A program made the translations under genes and the position numbers. The notes below the pieces were generated by a model. It was not told where the DNA came from. It did not search any database and was given only the letters and a program-made list of their open reading frames with translations. DNA of 6,489 nt from Acidobacteriota bacterium. GTDB lineage: Bacteria; Acidobacteriota; Blastocatellia; Pyrinomonadales; Pyrinomonadaceae. How positions within the stretch are numbered: position 1 is the stretch's first letter; each line of letters starts with the position of its first letter. Of this stretch, positions 6,302 to 6,489 are shown in pieces. Location of the stretch: assembly GCA_029862725.1 (NCBI GenBank), contig JAOTWT010000176.1, positions 1 through 6,489 on the forward strand. The letters are read 5' to 3'.

Positions 6302-6378
6302 TTGAGCGAATTGAGCGAAAATGGGAACTGAAATCCGCTATTATGGGGATTTTTTTGAACGTTTGAGCGGTTTAAGCG
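6302..6378. repeat. Cluster of TTGAGCG-like repeats upstream of a strong promoter
   Basis: TTGAGCGAA is repeated in perfect tandem at 6302-6310 and 6311-6319. A second group follows: TTGAACG (6355-6361), TTGAGCG (6363-6369) and TTAAGCG (6372-6378), spaced by 8 and 9 bp. The last copy ends 8 bp before the -35 element at 6387. A further copy lies in reverse orientation at 6273-6280. The regular near-helical spacing and the position directly before a promoter suggest binding sites for a transcription regulator; the protein is unknown. Confidence 0.5.
6331..6356 (+). terminator. Weak terminator-like hairpin
   Basis: AAATCC (6331-6336) pairs with GGATTT (6347-6352) around a 10-nt loop, and the T-run continues to 6356 (seven T in total from 6350). 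Only two G-C pairs support the stem, so this is a weak call. If real, it would shield the promoter at 6387 from upstream plus-strand transcription. Confidence 0.3.
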
Positions 6379-6386
6379 TTTTTAGC

Positions 6387-6415
6387 TTGACATTTAGATT
6401 GGTTATAAGTATATT
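6387..6415 (+). promoter_or_regulatory. Near-consensus sigma70-type promoter
   Basis: TTGACA (6387-6392) is a perfect -35 element, followed after exactly 17 bp by TATATT (6410-6415, five of six bases of the -10 consensus). The predicted transcript starts near 6422 and reaches the ATG at 6445 after a leader of about 23 nt that contains a ribosome binding site. It is much closer to consensus than any other promoter candidate in the window. Confidence 0.8.
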
Positions 6416-6444
6416 CCCACTATTATTTGAATGAGGGGGTCATA

Positions 6445-6489
6445 ATGGCACATTTTATAGAATCAACGGTTGCAGAGAATCCTCATCTC
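6445..6489 (+). CDS. Start of an unrecognised gene (first 15 codons)
   Basis: The ATG at 6445 opens a frame reading MAHFIESTVAENPHL to the window edge. A GAGGGGG (6433-6439) lies 5 nt upstream, and the near-consensus promoter at 6387-6415 is correctly placed to express it, so a real gene is likely. The visible residues show no signal peptide or known motif, and I do not recognise the family. A four-codon frame (ATG at 6431, stop TAA at 6443-6445) overlaps its start as TAATG; this is probably a by-product of the ribosome binding site but could couple translation. Only the sequence beyond the window can identify the product. Confidence 0.7.
   Translation, partial: MAHFIESTVAENPHL

Overview
The window is a chromosomal segment of moderate GC content from a Gram-negative bacterium. 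The best guess is Acidobacteriota, perhaps Blastocatellia/Pyrinomonadaceae. This guess rests on the large Oar-like TonB-dependent receptor with an N-terminal carboxypeptidase-regulatory-like domain, a family strongly expanded in that phylum, and on the arsenosugar-type gene pair at the left end. No 16S rRNA or other phylogenetic marker is present, so the assignment is inference.

Left part (1-1111): the first 125 codons of an ArsM-like SAM-dependent methyltransferase (minus strand, cut by the window edge) are divergent from a complete 222-aa glycosyltransferase of the TIGR04282/DUF2064 family, which is annotated as an arsenosugar-biosynthesis glycosyltransferase. The two starts are only 67 bp apart, with a small inverted repeat between them. 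Together they suggest the edge of an arsenic methylation/arsenosugar cluster that continues beyond position 1.

Middle part (1123-5585): a GT-B glycosyltransferase of family 4 (minus strand) converges on the first glycosyltransferase with an 11-bp gap. It starts at GTG without a Shine-Dalgarno sequence and has its own candidate promoter with an overlapping inverted repeat. Upstream of it on the same strand lies a complete 1075-aa TonB-dependent receptor. The two are separated by a strong intrinsic terminator, so they are probably separate transcription units. The receptor has a clear ribosome binding site, part of which lies in a hairpin that competes with a second hairpin just upstream.

Right part (5586-6444): about 860 bp hold no convincing protein gene. 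Positions 5630-6155 look plain. Positions 6156-6378 are dense in secondary structure and repeats: a perfect 8-bp inverted repeat, a terminator-like hairpin with a T-tract, an interleaved pair of stems with pseudoknot topology, another hairpin, a weak terminator and a set of TTGAGCG-like repeats spaced by 9 bp. These repeats lead up to a near-consensus sigma70-type promoter (TTGACA-17-TATATT). That promoter drives a plus-strand gene of which only the first 15 codons (from 6445) are visible and which I do not recognise.

The known genes are ordinary members of their families. The least explained part is the structured noncoding block at 6156-6378, which could be a small RNA locus, a regulatory region for the right-hand gene, or both.
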